Source of the DNA: Trichoplax sp. H2
Lineage: Eukaryota; Placozoa; Uniplacotomia; Trichoplacea
DNA: 64,000 bases
NCBI GenBank assembly: GCA_003344405.1
Contig: NOWV01000049.1
Span: 372,001 to 436,000, forward strand
Reading direction: 5' to 3'
The translations under genes were made by a program, and so were the position numbers. This document shows positions 28,946 to 42,055 of the stretch, piece after piece; position 1 is the first letter of the stretch, and every line of letters starts with the position of its first letter. Under the pieces are notes generated by a model that saw only the letters and a list, made by a program, of their open reading frames with translations, ran no database searches and was not told where the DNA came from.

Positions 28946-29516
28946 AAGAAAGAAAAACCCTTTCTACGAAATGACGTCATAGTGCTACCCGATACGATCT
29001 CTGCTTGGTACGCTATTCTGAGTCGTCTCATGTGATTCAACCTACAGTAGTTCAAACTATAGTCGATATNNNNNNNNNNNNNNNNNNNNTGTACTGTACA
29101 CTGTACAGTATAGTGCGTATCATCACATTTTATCACTTTTGGGCAATACTTTTCTTTCAAAATACGTACTGTACAGTAAAGCTATCATACTGTAGAATGA
29201 TATATTAGGTTGATAGAGAGATTGTCAAAGATCTGAATCTGGTAAAATTAGAAAGTTTAACGTGCTCTTAAGTCCATAAATAGTTATAGTGAAAGTATCA
29301 CTGACCGTTATACTGTATCCCCCATTTGTGAATGTTATACAGTACTGTCCTTTGCAGTACATTGTATTGTAAACTCACAGTGTACAAGAAAAAGAAAGAA
29401 AAACCCTTTCTACGAAATGACGTCATAGTGCTACCCGATACGATCTCTGCTTGGTACGCTATTCTGAGTCGTCTCATGTGATTCAACCTACAGTAGTTCA
29501 AACTATAGTCGATATG
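28589..29516. repeat. Direct duplication of a ~430-480 bp block flanking an assembly gap
   Basis: The block at 28589-29069 recurs almost unchanged at 29090-29516. The second copy lacks about 50 bases of pentanucleotide repeat and a few nearby bases; otherwise the unique sequence (for example TTTCTACGAAATGACGTCAT) looks identical. Only the 20-N gap separates the two. This may be a true tandem duplication or two haplotypes placed end to end by the assembler. Confidence 0.85.
29070..29089. other. Assembly gap (20 N)
   Basis: A run of exactly 20 unknown bases between the two copies of the duplicated block. Open frames crossing it are meaningless. Confidence 0.98.
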
Positions 29517-29830
29517 AAAGGTGAATACGTTATTCTGAGTCGTCTCATGTGGTTCAACACTTCAACCTACAGGCTACAGTAGTTCAAACTTTAAACTATA
29601 GTTGATATGAAAGGTGAATACGCTATTCTGAGTCGTCTCATGTGGTTCAACCTACAGTAGTTCAAACTATAGTCGATATGAAAGGTGAATACGCTATTCT
29701 GAGTCGTCTCATGTGGTTCAACCTAGTTCAACCAATAGTCGATATGAAAGGTGAATACACTATTCTGAGTCGTCTCATGTGGTTCAACCTACAGTGGTTC
29801 AACCTATAGTCGATATGAAAGGTGAATAAA
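29450..29830. repeat. ~70-bp tandem repeat array, about 5 copies
   Basis: The marker TATTCTGAGTCGTCTCATG occurs at about 29459, 29530, 29622, 29693 and 29760, each followed by GTTCAA-rich sequence and AGTCGATATGAAAGGTGAAT. Spacing is about 70 bases, with one copy lengthened to 92 by internal duplication. One further copy lies before the N gap near 29013. Confidence 0.85.
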
Positions 29831-30019
29831 GATGCCATTGTTGCACCTTCGGCAGTTGGCAATGTCACAATGTAGGTGAAGCTAGCACTATACTGTAGCA
29901 CCATGAAGATGAACCCTGTCAATACGACAGCAAGCACAGTACAGTATACTGTACTAAAAGGAAGGGCGTGGTATTATTATTAATTTTAATTATTTACTGC
30001 ATATATTTTTTACAACTAA

Positions 30020-30111
30020 AACCGGGGACTGCTCAACAATTTTTCCCTCTAAGAAGAAGAGAGGAAAAATCGTTGAGTAGAGAAGGAAAAATTGTTGAGT
30101 AGTCCCTGGTT
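30020..30111. mobile_element. Small foldback (MITE-like) element with 27-bp inverted ends
   Basis: The left end, AACCGGGGACTGCTCAACAA followed by TTTTTCC (30020-30046), is the inverted complement of the right end (30085-30111) with two mismatches. A third partial arm, GGAAAAATCGTTGAGTAG, sits at 30063-30080. The 92-bp size and absence of coding suit a non-autonomous DNA-transposon remnant. Short A-rich flanks leave the target-site duplication ambiguous. Confidence 0.6.
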
Positions 30112-31782
30112 AAACATGCTGTAGTAAAACCCAAATCGTACTTTACATCAGTCATTTTTTAACATAAATGAAATACAGAATCCTACTAGTAGAACTTCAT
30201 CAAGAATATTCTGATACAATTTTTGGGGTGTCAATGATACGATTGAAGACATTTTTTTAAATCAAGTGTGTAAATAATTGTCACTGCTAACTTCAATGGA
30301 CTACTAGATCTCATGATCTATGTAGTATGTATGCCACGCTATTAAAGACTCATATACAATATTGTAACTGAAATAGAAAGAAGTCGAGAAAATACATCTA
30401 CGAATTACACATACGTACAGTACGTATACAGTCTGTGGACGTACAGTAGAATTGCATTTGACTGTGAGACGCAGTGTTGTGCATTTGAGGAAAAAGAATA
30501 CCCATTAATTTTCACAGAATGTAAAATCTTTGTGATAACACTGGTGAGTAGTGTGATGTATTGGGCAATGGACTAGCTAAAAATCCAAAAGGTTGAAGTG
30601 CACGATGAAGAACTAAGTATTCGAGAAAATAGTCTTACTTTATTTTAAGAAGTACTAGCAAGCATAAGAACCGTACACGCTAGTTCATTACTGGATAAAT
30701 AACCTTAGCTTCACCAGGTACCTTAATGATGCAGTGTATTAACATATGCAATGATACTGAACTCAATGGAAACAAAATCAAATTATAGCAGCCCGCGTGT
30801 AGTAAAGTTTAGTTTGTGAAATGCATAACTGGCTGGTTACGTTGTTGTATTTACTGAAGTTACTGTTTGCCTCGGTGTATTTAGAGGTGAATATCGTATT
30901 ATTGCAAAAGGTACTACCGATAGATAGTAATGAATAAATTTTAAATTAGATTCCCAAGTAGCAAAATAGTGTTCGGCATACATTCTCTACTTACTTTGCA
31001 TTTATAATATTATAATGTAGCATTAACGCGATGCATTACGACTTACGAGCGTAGCAGTATGGTTGTTGCTGCCATATACTACTCCAATACAAGTCGCAAT
31101 TTTTATCGGCCAATATTTACATATCTATCAAGATTAGAGCTAAATTTTGTATTCATTTAAATTACACAGTTAATATCAGCTGATACTATTGGGGAATTGG
31201 ATCAACCAATAAACCTAGTCAGGCTATTACGATCTTTTTTCATAAGACAATAATAGTTTACCGCACAACGAATTAAGTACGACATAAAGTAGGGTATACG
31301 GTATAAGTGTATTAATCGAAGTATGAGCTCCCCTTAATCGTTGTTCAGCGTATACAAGCTAACAAAGCCTATATCATTCGTAGTCCCATATTTCTTACTA
31401 ATTTACAGATTTACTTTCCTGTAAAGTTAGAAAGCCATACACTACACATTCATATAGATTTAGCTTCACTATTAAGTAACATTTTCAACCAACTTCTTCC
31501 GCTTGACTACTAATGCACAGAATAATCCGTGTAGAAATCTCGTCATTTTTAAACTATAGAATAAATCTTAATGTCGTTATCATTTTGCTAACGATATTTT
31601 ACTTAAAAAAATGTTCCGATTATAAGAATACGGTTGAATAATGCCGAGTTAATCATAATAATTTTAATCTAGTCCTATACAAAATAGATCTATTTTATAC
31701 CGAGCTAATTATAATACATATATAAAAAATCAAAATTAAACAACAATAGTAAAACCTAATTAAAATACCAGCCAATGATAAG
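30112..31782. other. Intergenic DNA, nothing recognised
   Basis: AT-rich sequence without convincing frames, RNA genes or long repeats. A few isolated GTACAGTAC motifs occur near 30415-30450. Confidence 0.6.
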
Positions 31783-33637
31783 TTAGCTAGCTTTCTTTAG
31801 AAACACCAAACAGAAAGCCGTTACACCTATAATTGCGAACGAATTTCTGTATTGGATAAATTTCATAAAAATATAGGACAGAATCTTATCTAGAATAGAA
31901 ATTAATCTAAACATTCTCTGTCTTTCAGATACATCGACTAGTCTCGATTTTCGACATGATAACATGTCAGACCAATCTAACTTTGCCGTCTTACTATATA
32001 ATAGGTTATAACTATAAATTATTATATTCATTTAAAGCTATTCCATTGCTGACACATTTGGATGGAAAATAACCGTATGGCTTTGTCATTAATGACTGGC
32101 CATAAGTAAGGGTTCGATCAGACGTGCTGTAATTGTAAAAATATACGAGCTCATCTTGATTAATCGATAATTCATTCTTATTACTACTCTTGCTATTCAT
32201 AATTCCTTTCTTCATTGAAGGCTTACTGTGATGCAATGGATTAAAATTGACAAAATATCTCAAACCCTTGCACCAATCAGTAAACTGAACCATCGATGTT
32301 ATAAAGGAAGTTTCTCGAAATTCATAGATTAATCTACCTAAATCGCCTGTCATGCTAATAATTAGAAAATCACACATTGGCATAAAGTGAAGATTCTGTA
32401 TAAATTGTAACAGGGATAATTTCCATGAACTTTAAGGCAGCTGATGACCCCAACAGTGGTAGAAAATCAGATGTTAAAATTTGATAATCGGTAAAACGCT
32501 TTCGAATTTGACGTATTGCCAACCTGTTCGTTGTTGTAAGATGAACCAGCTTTATTTTTAAGCAGAATGCCTTTTTGTCATAACTTCTGATAAAATGTTT
32601 CGGCTATATATATACTGTTAACGAGGTGATACTATTCACTTTCAGTTGAATTAGTCCATCTATTAGATAAGATGCTAACAGTAGGTGTCTAAAAATCGAG
32701 TATTGCATCTCTAGCTCTTAAAAATAATAGCAATTGCTTACTTGGTCTAATTAAAAAACGTTCAATATGACCAATCCACCATGGCATTAAATTTTCTCTC
32801 CATTCGATGACTTCATAGGCAATGTTACTTGGCATGGAAAAATCAAAATAGAGCGGTAATTTCTCGTGATGATCAACATAAAATTGTAAATCAGGCAAAT
32901 ATATAACTTCTGCGTGATATGCTAAATCTTGGTGCCATACTTTGTGCCCAAGAGTAGTCTTCCAATTTAAGGTACATTTACTGATGGGCGTGAAAATTTA
33001 TCCGAACGATTTGAAAATTTTCTGCAATTGAAATAGTATGACTGACCGAAGCCTACCCACTTACTTATATCCAATAACATTGTGCAATTGGTAGCAGATG
33101 AAATATCGCGCAATTGATCCACTGGTGGATACTCCTTTTTAATACTTCCTAGCCAGCCCTCGCATATTAGCTTTCTTACAGTATTACAATCCTTCGGATT
33201 TTATAGATTATGTGACTGATCAAGGATAATCTTGCTTGAGTTCTTACAGTGATTAAATTGTTCATAAACGATACCTCTGTACTTTTCATTATTAAATATT
33301 GTGAAGGTATATATATGCTATTTCTTAGAATATAGTCATTAATATAACTATCAATAGAGGTTATTATTATTATGTTATCGTTTGTATTAATTAATTTATA
33401 ACATTTATAACTTATAAGTACTGATGAAATACCACAAAGAGATAAAATTATAATAGCAATTAATACATTGATCCGTGACTGATACAATAGTAGTGTGGTA
33501 TATTTTGTAAAAGGAAATATTCTTCTCAACTGATCTCTCTTTAAATTATAAATAAGAATTAAAATTGCTAATGTAAAGAGTACAATATAACTAGAAAATA
33601 GAGGATTATTTACCAAGTCAACGAGTAATTCAATCAT
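31783..33637 (-). CDS. Unrecognised multi-exon membrane protein, exon structure partly unresolved
   Basis: Exon 33637-33248 starts at Met and encodes 130 residues with two strong membrane spans (about 17-32 and 57-78). A GT donor and a 56-base intron join it to 33191-33065, which reads DCNTVRKLICEGWLGSIKKE and has four cysteines, probably lumenal. Further conserved-looking coding blocks follow in different frames: about 32975-32692 (DLQFYVDHHEKLPLYFDFSM), about 32575-32410 (LTTTNRLAIRQIRKRFTDYQ), 32400-32050 (MTGDLGRLIYEFRE) and a last block to 31783 with a hydrophobic segment ending FLKKAS. No GT-AG pairs were found that join blocks 2-3, 3-4 and 4-5 in frame. It could be a real gene with unusual introns, a gene with sequencing indels, or a decaying copy. 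The family is not recognised. Confidence 0.5.
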
Positions 33638-36415
33638 TTCTGATATTGCTTTAACAGAATATCCGGCATATTACGGCATAAATATCAACTAGAAATTAAT
33701 AAAATAAATGATATTAAAATAAGCTTTATTCTTACGTAAAAGTAATGAAATGCATGGATACTCTGAAAATCTTGATGTTATGATTATTTGTATTATCTAT
33801 TAAAATTGTGATTCTTCGATTTTTGCTTGCTTGAGTAGACGACAGATAGAGCTAGCTGCATCTCATGAAACTAAAAAATTTTTACTAAATATGATCTAGA
33901 CGACGCTATGGCAAAAAATACCAAAATACCTCTCTGGATCATAATACACGATATGAGCCCTGGTATCTGACACTAGATCTTTAAACAGCGAATTTGCAAT
34001 TCTAATTAGAAGTACCAGTATTGAATGAAAAATGGCTAGAGTGAAATAGCATATGCTGCTTTTGTGGTATACTGTAGTAAATATAGTACTTGTTTGGTAT
34101 ACTCGTCATATTCCGTACTGTAGATGAGCTATTTAAGCTGCATCTCTTGCTCTTGATAGGTTGTCTTTTTGTCTTAATCGTTTGCTAACAGAGGTAATAA
34201 ATGACTTAACTCTACTTTTGCTGCTTACTACGGAATACATAACAGCTTTACTTTTTTAAAAGTAACCATTAAGCCAATTTTACCGCTATACTGAGCTTGT
34301 ATGCAGTAATGAAACTAATTATAGACCTCAAAGTGCATGCAAACTGTACACTACTGTACTACAGTATTCATATCCGTAGCACAGATGGTCCTCGATATCA
34401 GTATATCTTCGTTAAGAATCTTAATACACTTTTACAGCAGTTCGTAAAAACACCCCCTATGTGAATTAACAGTACAGTATAGAGTTCCGTATAGCGTTTA
34501 CCAGTAATGCATATATTGTAACTGTAAACAATTTATAGTGTACCATATTCATAGTTTTGAAGTCAGTCTTACTGCAGGCAGTATTTATCATGTATTCGAT
34601 AAATAAATCGATGTTTTACGGTACACGATGTGATTCGTATATCTCTGATTCAAAATGTTTTTATAATTCGAATCTGCGGATTATAATTCATTGATTCATC
34701 ATCGATCGCGCTTTACAATTACGCTGAACATGCTAGCCAGACAGATAAATGTAAATATTATGTAACAATCTAACTAATAATATTTGTTTTTGTTTTAAAT
34801 TTATGCAATCCTGTCAGCGATACCTGCTGTGCAAATGTACAAAGTCGAATTGTAAGTCAGTTTATTAGTGCATAGTAAGCAGAGGCTATACAAGCGATTT
34901 ACTCGTAAATAATATCGTCTGATGGTACGTTGCAACTATAAAAACTGGTCTAGAAGAATAAAAATTGAAGTATGATATTGCAAATTACTGTACTGTACTA
35001 TACAAAATACGACCATCAGGAAAAAACTAATATTATTACTTGTTAAACTTACAGTTACTTTCTAAACAAATGAATAATAATATAACTGAGATACTGTACC
35101 ATCATATCATATCGATATCGTGATAGAATCTATCAGTATTGAAAACTGCTGCATAGCGAGTACTGTTAACACTTTTGCTATTCATGTGCCGGATAGATTT
35201 GAAAATTTGCTCGCATTTTCAAGTTTATTACTGCTGTATAAGATTGTCTAAGGTGATAATGGCAGAATACGTACGATAATATGCAACTTTCAAAGAGTTG
35301 CATTGCACTGAACCTGATAGCATATAAAACAAGATTTACTTTACGCCTATACGTGACCAGCTTTCTCACGAGTTCAAATTGTATCATTATTGACTTTTAA
35401 AAATTGATCATTAGAAAGTACATGTACAATGTACATATACAGTATGGTATGAATTCGTGAATGGGCACCAAAGTAAGCCTGTCGAAACTCTTTAAGTATA
35501 CGGTATAAAAACTAAAAGCTCTATTGCTCTGGTGTTGTACAGACTTAGTACATTACAGAAGCTGATAATGTGCTTCAAAGCGCCATCTTTGCAGTTTGTC
35601 CAACGATATCTCACTCTGTCATAGAAAGTGTAAAACCGCATTTTCCCATTGTCTGTCAACTGAAAACAACTAATATACTGTAGCCTAAGAACCTACTATT
35701 TTTTAAATGATTTGCCCATCTGTCTAGTATGCTCCCATACTTAAGTGCAGCATAGCAATAATGCTAAATTCAGAATGGTATGTTCTCTCTTGGCGTTCTC
35801 GATCATTTTTTCTTTTCTTTACTAGTAACTATAAACGAATTCATAAATCCAATTTCTCGTTGATTACGCTGATACACCAGAGTGTACCGGGGCATGCAGA
35901 CGAACATTACCGGATTGTACAGTAGGTCACTGTACTAATCCTCGCATCTGTTTCCCTCAAGTACCAATCACTTCAGTAACATGACGAATTACTATAGGAG
36001 AGAAGTCCCTGGTAATATTGTCTAGTACTATACTATTGCCAGCCTTCGACCTTTCCTCTGCTCTTTTCGAATCCATGCGTGTAAATCATCGCTTAGAAAA
36101 ACATTGGGTCAAAATTGCTAAAAGTCTTCAATTGGTATCAATTCCATTTTGTAATCCAAGCCAAAAATAAAACTCTTGAGCCTAGGCTAGCCTATGGCAT
36201 CCTATTTCTAACTTATTCTATTGAATTGATACAGCAACGGAGCGCTTAAATATAGTCCAAAATTTATCATCGATCAAGGTAACATAATCTTGCAAAAGGA
36301 AGATTGATGGTAAATGTTCTCCTGAGGCTTAACTCTATCGTTCTGTAGGAGCGTGGACGTACGTATACGCGTATATGCATGCATTCGGATTGTAGTTTAA
36401 TTAGTGAATACATCA
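33638..36415. other. Intergenic DNA between the membrane-protein gene and CACUL1-like gene
   Basis: About 2.8 kb between divergently transcribed genes. No coding frame of note. Scattered GTACTGTAC motifs occur (near 34345, 34985 and 35915). Both promoters should lie here, but no element was identified. Confidence 0.55.
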
Positions 36416-39042
36416 ATGAAATTATTAATGTCGATCGAAAGCGAAGAAAGTTACATTAGTCAAGACTGGCCCAAGGTATTGGATATTGTTGAACGACTAC
36501 TATCTCAGGATCCAAATTGCTTGGTGAAAATTTGTTTCCAGGAACCTTTTAGGTAGCGATGTGTAGTCTGTATAGTGCAGTAGCTTTGCTGAACTTAGTT
36601 AATCATGTGATGTAAAATGGATTAAATTCTACGATGTCAGTCAATCGATTTTCATTAAACTTGGCGTGAGTATTGAATCTCATAGCAAGTGTTTATTATA
36701 GTGGATCGCGCCTTAAGAGGAACAGCTGTAAACTAAGCTCCAACCCTTTGAACTTTAGGCCTTTGCCTTATAATGTAGACGTCCATTGATACCATGTCCA
36801 GACTAATTTGAAAAGCCTTAACCATATGCATGCAAATGAAGTAGCACAGTAGCCTGTACAGCAATTCATGATTACTGTACACGATTGGATGATTCAATAA
36901 ATCCCCCTTTAACGTATCATAGGCTAATACACCGTGGCTGTACAAAATGAAAACTTGCCCAAATAGCAAATACGTAGTTTCTTTCGATCGTTGAAATAAA
37001 TGCGATATTGGTTAAACTAGTACAGTACTTAACCACAGTATTGTATGGTACCGTATTTTGACTTGGTTGGAATTAGCATCGTTGTCTGTAAAGTAGAAAT
37101 TAACTTTAAAAATTGGAGAGCACCTTTGATAATACTGTACTGTACTTTAATTAAGATGGGAACACATAGCAAACATACAAATTTGCGATACCGTGTCGTG
37201 CACAATGCAACATAAGTAGATCACCAAAAGTACGGGTACAATTTTTCCGCTATCATGGCATACATATACGCATGTTATTTGCAATCTAGCATCTCTTGAA
37301 TTCCTGCATTATGTCGATGTGATGTAGTGGTTCATTGATAAATTAATACATTATTTGAATATCGTTGGAAGACCTACGTGCTGCAATATAAGTGATATCG
37401 GTATAATTTTTTTTACCAGCATTATATACCATGGAATTTGCCGGAGATTCTCAGAAAAAATGTATAACGATTTAACTGCTGTCATTACCAAGCATCTCCT
37501 TTCTGTTTCGGACAAATTGAAGGTAATTGTAAATCTGTAAAATGGTAGCTCAAGCTACCTGCAGCTGAGAATTCACATGATTTTGCCTTGGATAGTGTTG
37601 CTAATTTACATTATAATTCATTTTAAGGATTAGCCAGTACTGTATTTACTCGTAGTATTAAATTGTAATAAAATAAATAAAATAGAAAAGGGAAAATACC
37701 AGTTGGTTGTTAGCACCATATTTTTAATTTACGCATTTTTATGTATCTTCCAAGGTAAAACCCCAATCATCTAATCATTTGCACTTGCGTCTCGAATTCG
37801 TACGCAACACAGCATATAATCTATAGCTATTTATGAGCATTTTCGTGTTTGGATCATCATATTATTTGTAACGTTGTAGGAAGTCAACGATCCATTGCTA
37901 CATGTTCAGCAATTCAGCTATCACTTAAATCAGTATAAACAAGCCCTAAAAGCCATAGTATCTCTATTTCATCACCTGGTAAGTTATCTGCACAGTTTGC
38001 TTCATGTCTGCTAACATTTCTTTAATGTAGATGAATATTTACAGTAAATATAGTCACATAATGTTTGTCTTTGTAATATTTAACTACCAACGTTAATAGT
38101 GGTACAAAAGTTAGTAGAACTGTATCTGCTTGTAATGACTTAATTCACGTAATGATAGAACTAACTAGTGAAACATAATTGATCGTATAGAATCGCTACT
38201 ATGTCACGACAGTATTACACAAAGATTTATCCCGAGAATTAACAAAATTATTCAATCAACATATATCAGATAATTCACAATTATTTGGTAAGTTATTTCA
38301 ATGCCATTTCTTGCTGTCTTTCGCGTACAACTTAATCGAAATTATACTATAACTAATAGCACATATTAATCATAATTTTGACTGATAGCTGCATTGAATG
38401 CACTTGGAAAAAGATCGTTTGCTATAGGCCCTGAAAATTTAAGTGATATTATCCAACAACTATATGCATTAAATCCAGGTACAACTGATAGCACTTGTCA
38501 CTTGTGGTTTGCTGCAGAATAATCACTAATTGTACAGTATATATACATGTTCAAATTTTATCTCAACACTGTAATCCAGTCACGTAAAAGAAACTTCATT
38601 TTTATGCCTATTGCAACATTGCCGTATGTTTTGGGTTATAAATAAAGTCCAGTTTTGATTCTCGTATCTTATGATAAAGTTTTGTTACCCTATAATAGAT
38701 TATGCAAAGCGCGCACCAGAAGTATTCGCACGTTTCATACCTAATGTATTTGGCTCTACGGATGAATCCGATATCCCGGCTTTAATTCAATGGACTAAAC
38801 AATTACAAGAACAGTTTCCGCTAAGAGGCGTGTACCCTAGGTAAGAGATAAACCGCATTAGGCTCGATTTTAACCAAAACTAGTACTGCTGCTGTTAAGC
38901 GTTGTTCACTTTGAAGATAAATATTACGACATTCATGCTATACATAGCTATAAATGCTATATCTGTGGATTTATTCTAATTTAATTCTTTTCTACCGGTT
39001 TATAGTGCTAATTCGCATAAAAGAAAGATGGACAGCGATTAG
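36416..39042 (+). CDS. CACUL1: CACUL1-like protein with a partial cullin domain (7 exons, 234 aa)
   Basis: Exons: 36416-36552, 37420-37522, 37880-37978, 38191-38287, 38389-38478, 38699-38840, 39006-39042. All junctions are GT-AG and the frame closes. The helical repeat matches the cullin N-terminal-type domain of vertebrate CACUL1 (CDK2-associated cullin domain 1), including SEKMYNDLTAVITKHLL, LFHHLNRYYVTTVLHKDL, IIQQLYALNPGDYAKRAPEV and FARFIPNVFG. The C-terminus is basic (SANSHKRKMDSD). In vertebrates CACUL1 associates with CDK2 and promotes G1/S progression. Human CACUL1 is about 369 residues; the shorter N-terminus here lacks the vertebrate low-complexity leader. Start codon: Met at 36416 follows an in-frame stop; a second Met four codons later (36428) is an alternative. 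No RING-binding C-terminal cullin domain is present, so it is not a full cullin. Confidence 0.82.
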
Positions 39043-42000
39043 GAATAGACTGGGCAGTTTGATGATGCACTATTACAAAGCAGAAACTTTTTTGATCTTA
39101 ATTTTATAGCTTTTATGATGTGAAAATGTCTTGCTTTTATCCATAAAATGCGATAAAAGTGTTGCTAATAAACAAAACAATTATCTTGCGCTATTCTCAC
39201 TGGTGAATTAACTTTGAGACATCTTACTTACCTTTTCCAACGTGAATTTTATTTGTGATATCGGATAAAATGTACTAGTTGAGCCCATTATTGTAATTAT
39301 GTTGTTGTAGTTGTTATTTTAAAATTCATCTCGAATACTGTAGCATCGTCAGCCTGCCTGATTTCAGTTGTGACTGATAATAGTGCATACTAAGTTGTAC
39401 TGCATTCAATTTAGGTTATAGCATATCCCTTAACCTACGAGTGCATAGTAGATAGAAGCATAACTAGTGAAAAATTTTCCACTATGAGTTATGTCTTGTA
39501 TGCATGACCTACTAAAATGCAGCAGACCAATCTTCGATTTAAACTATAGCCCACAACCTGAAGTTTGCCTAGATGCGATACAGAAAAATACTTCCCCAAA
39601 TACGTAAAATCGCCAATAAAGTCTATCCAGCGTAAATACAAAAGGATTCTTTAACTGAAGTATACAGCGTAAAAATGATGAACATGGTTGTTGGTTTTAG
39701 TTTATGTTATTGATTTTATGCCATCACGCAGTAGAATTGGTTTCATCAATTTGGCATGTAAATCAACAATGAACTATAGTAAAAAGAGTGTGTAATTGCC
39801 AAGTTTGCTATTCTTCACGGTTTACCTTCTCCGGACCATGAACTACTAAGTCAATCTTACCGTAATATTGAGTAGTCTATGACCACATCTTACCATTCGC
39901 CGCTAGCCTCCAAACTCGATCCCTTCCCCTAAAGCTTTACAAGTCAACCTCGAAATTTTGGGCAATCCTAGGATTGTTTAGCCTCTGGGATTCATAGAAC
40001 TCGATAATGTTATATTATTCACTCTATCAATGACATATTAAGCGGATATTTTCGGTGAAATTGCGGTAATACGCGTATTTCCCAGCTTGATAGTCATCAA
40101 TTTCTGTTCTCAGAATAGAATACACGAATCCATAAACAAGAAACATGATGTAAACGTTGAATGCGTCTCGTTTATGGTACGCCAATATTGCATGTATGAA
40201 TCATTCAATTTTTAATTTCACTTAGGAGTGATTTATTGATACCTCTCGATTATACTCAGTGTAATTACTGTTGTAATTTTAACACTGCTAAATACAACCA
40301 TCGTTCAAAGTCTTATCACTTTTCGTCCAGTTTACCGCTCATTTAATCATTGCTTATTCATTCTTGAACACCAATACCAAATACTTTTTATCTCCAAATC
40401 CTACCATGCTTTCCGCTGGAAGCATGCTAACAATCAAGACCATACTATGTATTTGTCAAGACAGTTTACCACTCTATTCCGAAATTTTTCTACTGCTAAT
40501 TGACCTTGTAATGAAAAATTTTAACTTAACTTAATCGTAATGCCTATGTGACAACGATACGTGCAAATTATCAGTGACTATGAATTCATTTCTACTGTGC
40601 GCTGTAGACTATGGATTGAACCTAATATTGTAGAATACTCTTCATATGTCAATTACACAACTCAGTTTACTGTACAGTAAGACCATTGCAGACTCTCTAT
40701 CATTCAAGAATAACTAGGCTATATCGTATCAGTTTTGTCTCGAGATTTTCCTTGGTGTACGAACAAGCTGTTAGCCAAAAAGGCAGAAGGGACTGTTCAT
40801 GAAACGATTCAAGAATATTAATAGAGAAAAGAAGAACCGGGTCGTGATTTCAATACATTGTGTTTATTAAACGGAAACTAGATTAACACATTGTAAGAAG
40901 CTGTACATAAAAAGACTTCGTCGATTGCATCGTCAGCCAACGACAAATTATCTGTTTTCTCACGATTAGTGGCTCTTTCATGGCCTAGCTGTAACAGCAA
41001 GAAATCATGTCAGTAAAACAGAACGTCCTTACTTAAACAGTTTTATCTTAGTAAATTTATATACTATGTCCGTCGTCTATCGACAGTGATGTAGTTAAAA
41101 CACTTAGAAGGCATGTAAAAGATAGCCCAACGGCCTGTGAGCGGCAGTATTACTAGTTTAGTTAATGCACTTTGCTTGGCTTGGCCTTTGGAGATTACAT
41201 TTTACCGAATCATCTAGGTTATCTCAGGTAAGCGAGTAGAGGTGTATCAATGTTTCAACAAATTTTCAAGAGAATGACAAGATTAACAATATGACTAGTC
41301 CAATCGGTAGGTATGTGCGTTTGGAAAGAATTTTAAAATACAGTTGAAATCGACACTAATCTGACAATTGCATCAGCCTAGGAAAATTCTTCACTCGTTG
41401 TCACCGAATGAATTTACTTGCAGTCTAAGTTACGTTGCCTTTCAAGCAACTACTGTCCATGACGGTATTGTTATCCGTTATGACAGTATAGACAAGAAAT
41501 TGGTTGCAACGAATAGATATTGCAGTATTAAATCAGATTTCTTTACAATCCAACAAGAGTCTAGCAGGGTATGATGAAAGAGATAATGGATTGTAATTAC
41601 CCCTGACTAGCAAGTAACACTATACCATACTCTAGAGTCTAGACCGTACTTGAACAACTGATGACGAGTAATTTAGGATATTGACTGATGAAAAAGCACG
41701 TCCTGGTATAATGATAGAAGTTGACTGTGCTTGAAGACACTGATCAAGTATTTAGCCAGGGAAAATCCTTAACAACAGTACAAACTACGACGTCAATCGA
41801 TCAATGGAAAGGGATAGATTTGCCATGCCTAATGACTATTGTTGAGTCGTATCTGATGAAGTTGACCAAGTCGCCGCGTGCATTTAGTTTTAGGAGAAAA
41901 GCTTACTGACAAGGCTTGCTAACGCATTGTATAAGAATGAAGGTAAGAGTAGAAAATAAGACTAAGACGACTGTTGCTGGACAATTATTTTACAACAAGA

Positions 42001-42055
42001 GCATGGACTGATCGTTGAATAGACTAATTTTAGTTGATAACGCTATGTCAAGCTC
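39043..42055. other. Intergenic DNA between CACUL1-like gene and RPL26
   Basis: A convergent 3-kb gap. A candidate CACUL1 polyadenylation signal is at 39167-39172. Otherwise no coding frame, RNA gene or repeat array was recognised; frames at 41368-41574 and 41721-41909 look random. Confidence 0.55.
39167..39172 (+). terminator. Candidate polyadenylation signal AATAAA for the CACUL1-like gene
   Basis: AATAAA about 125 bases after the stop codon at 39042, in an AT-rich context. Confidence 0.4.

Noticed and set aside
28506-29208. Several 60-80 residue frames on both strands
   Set aside because: They consist of TACTG/CAGTA repeat translations (YCTVL-type strings) and some cross the N gap.
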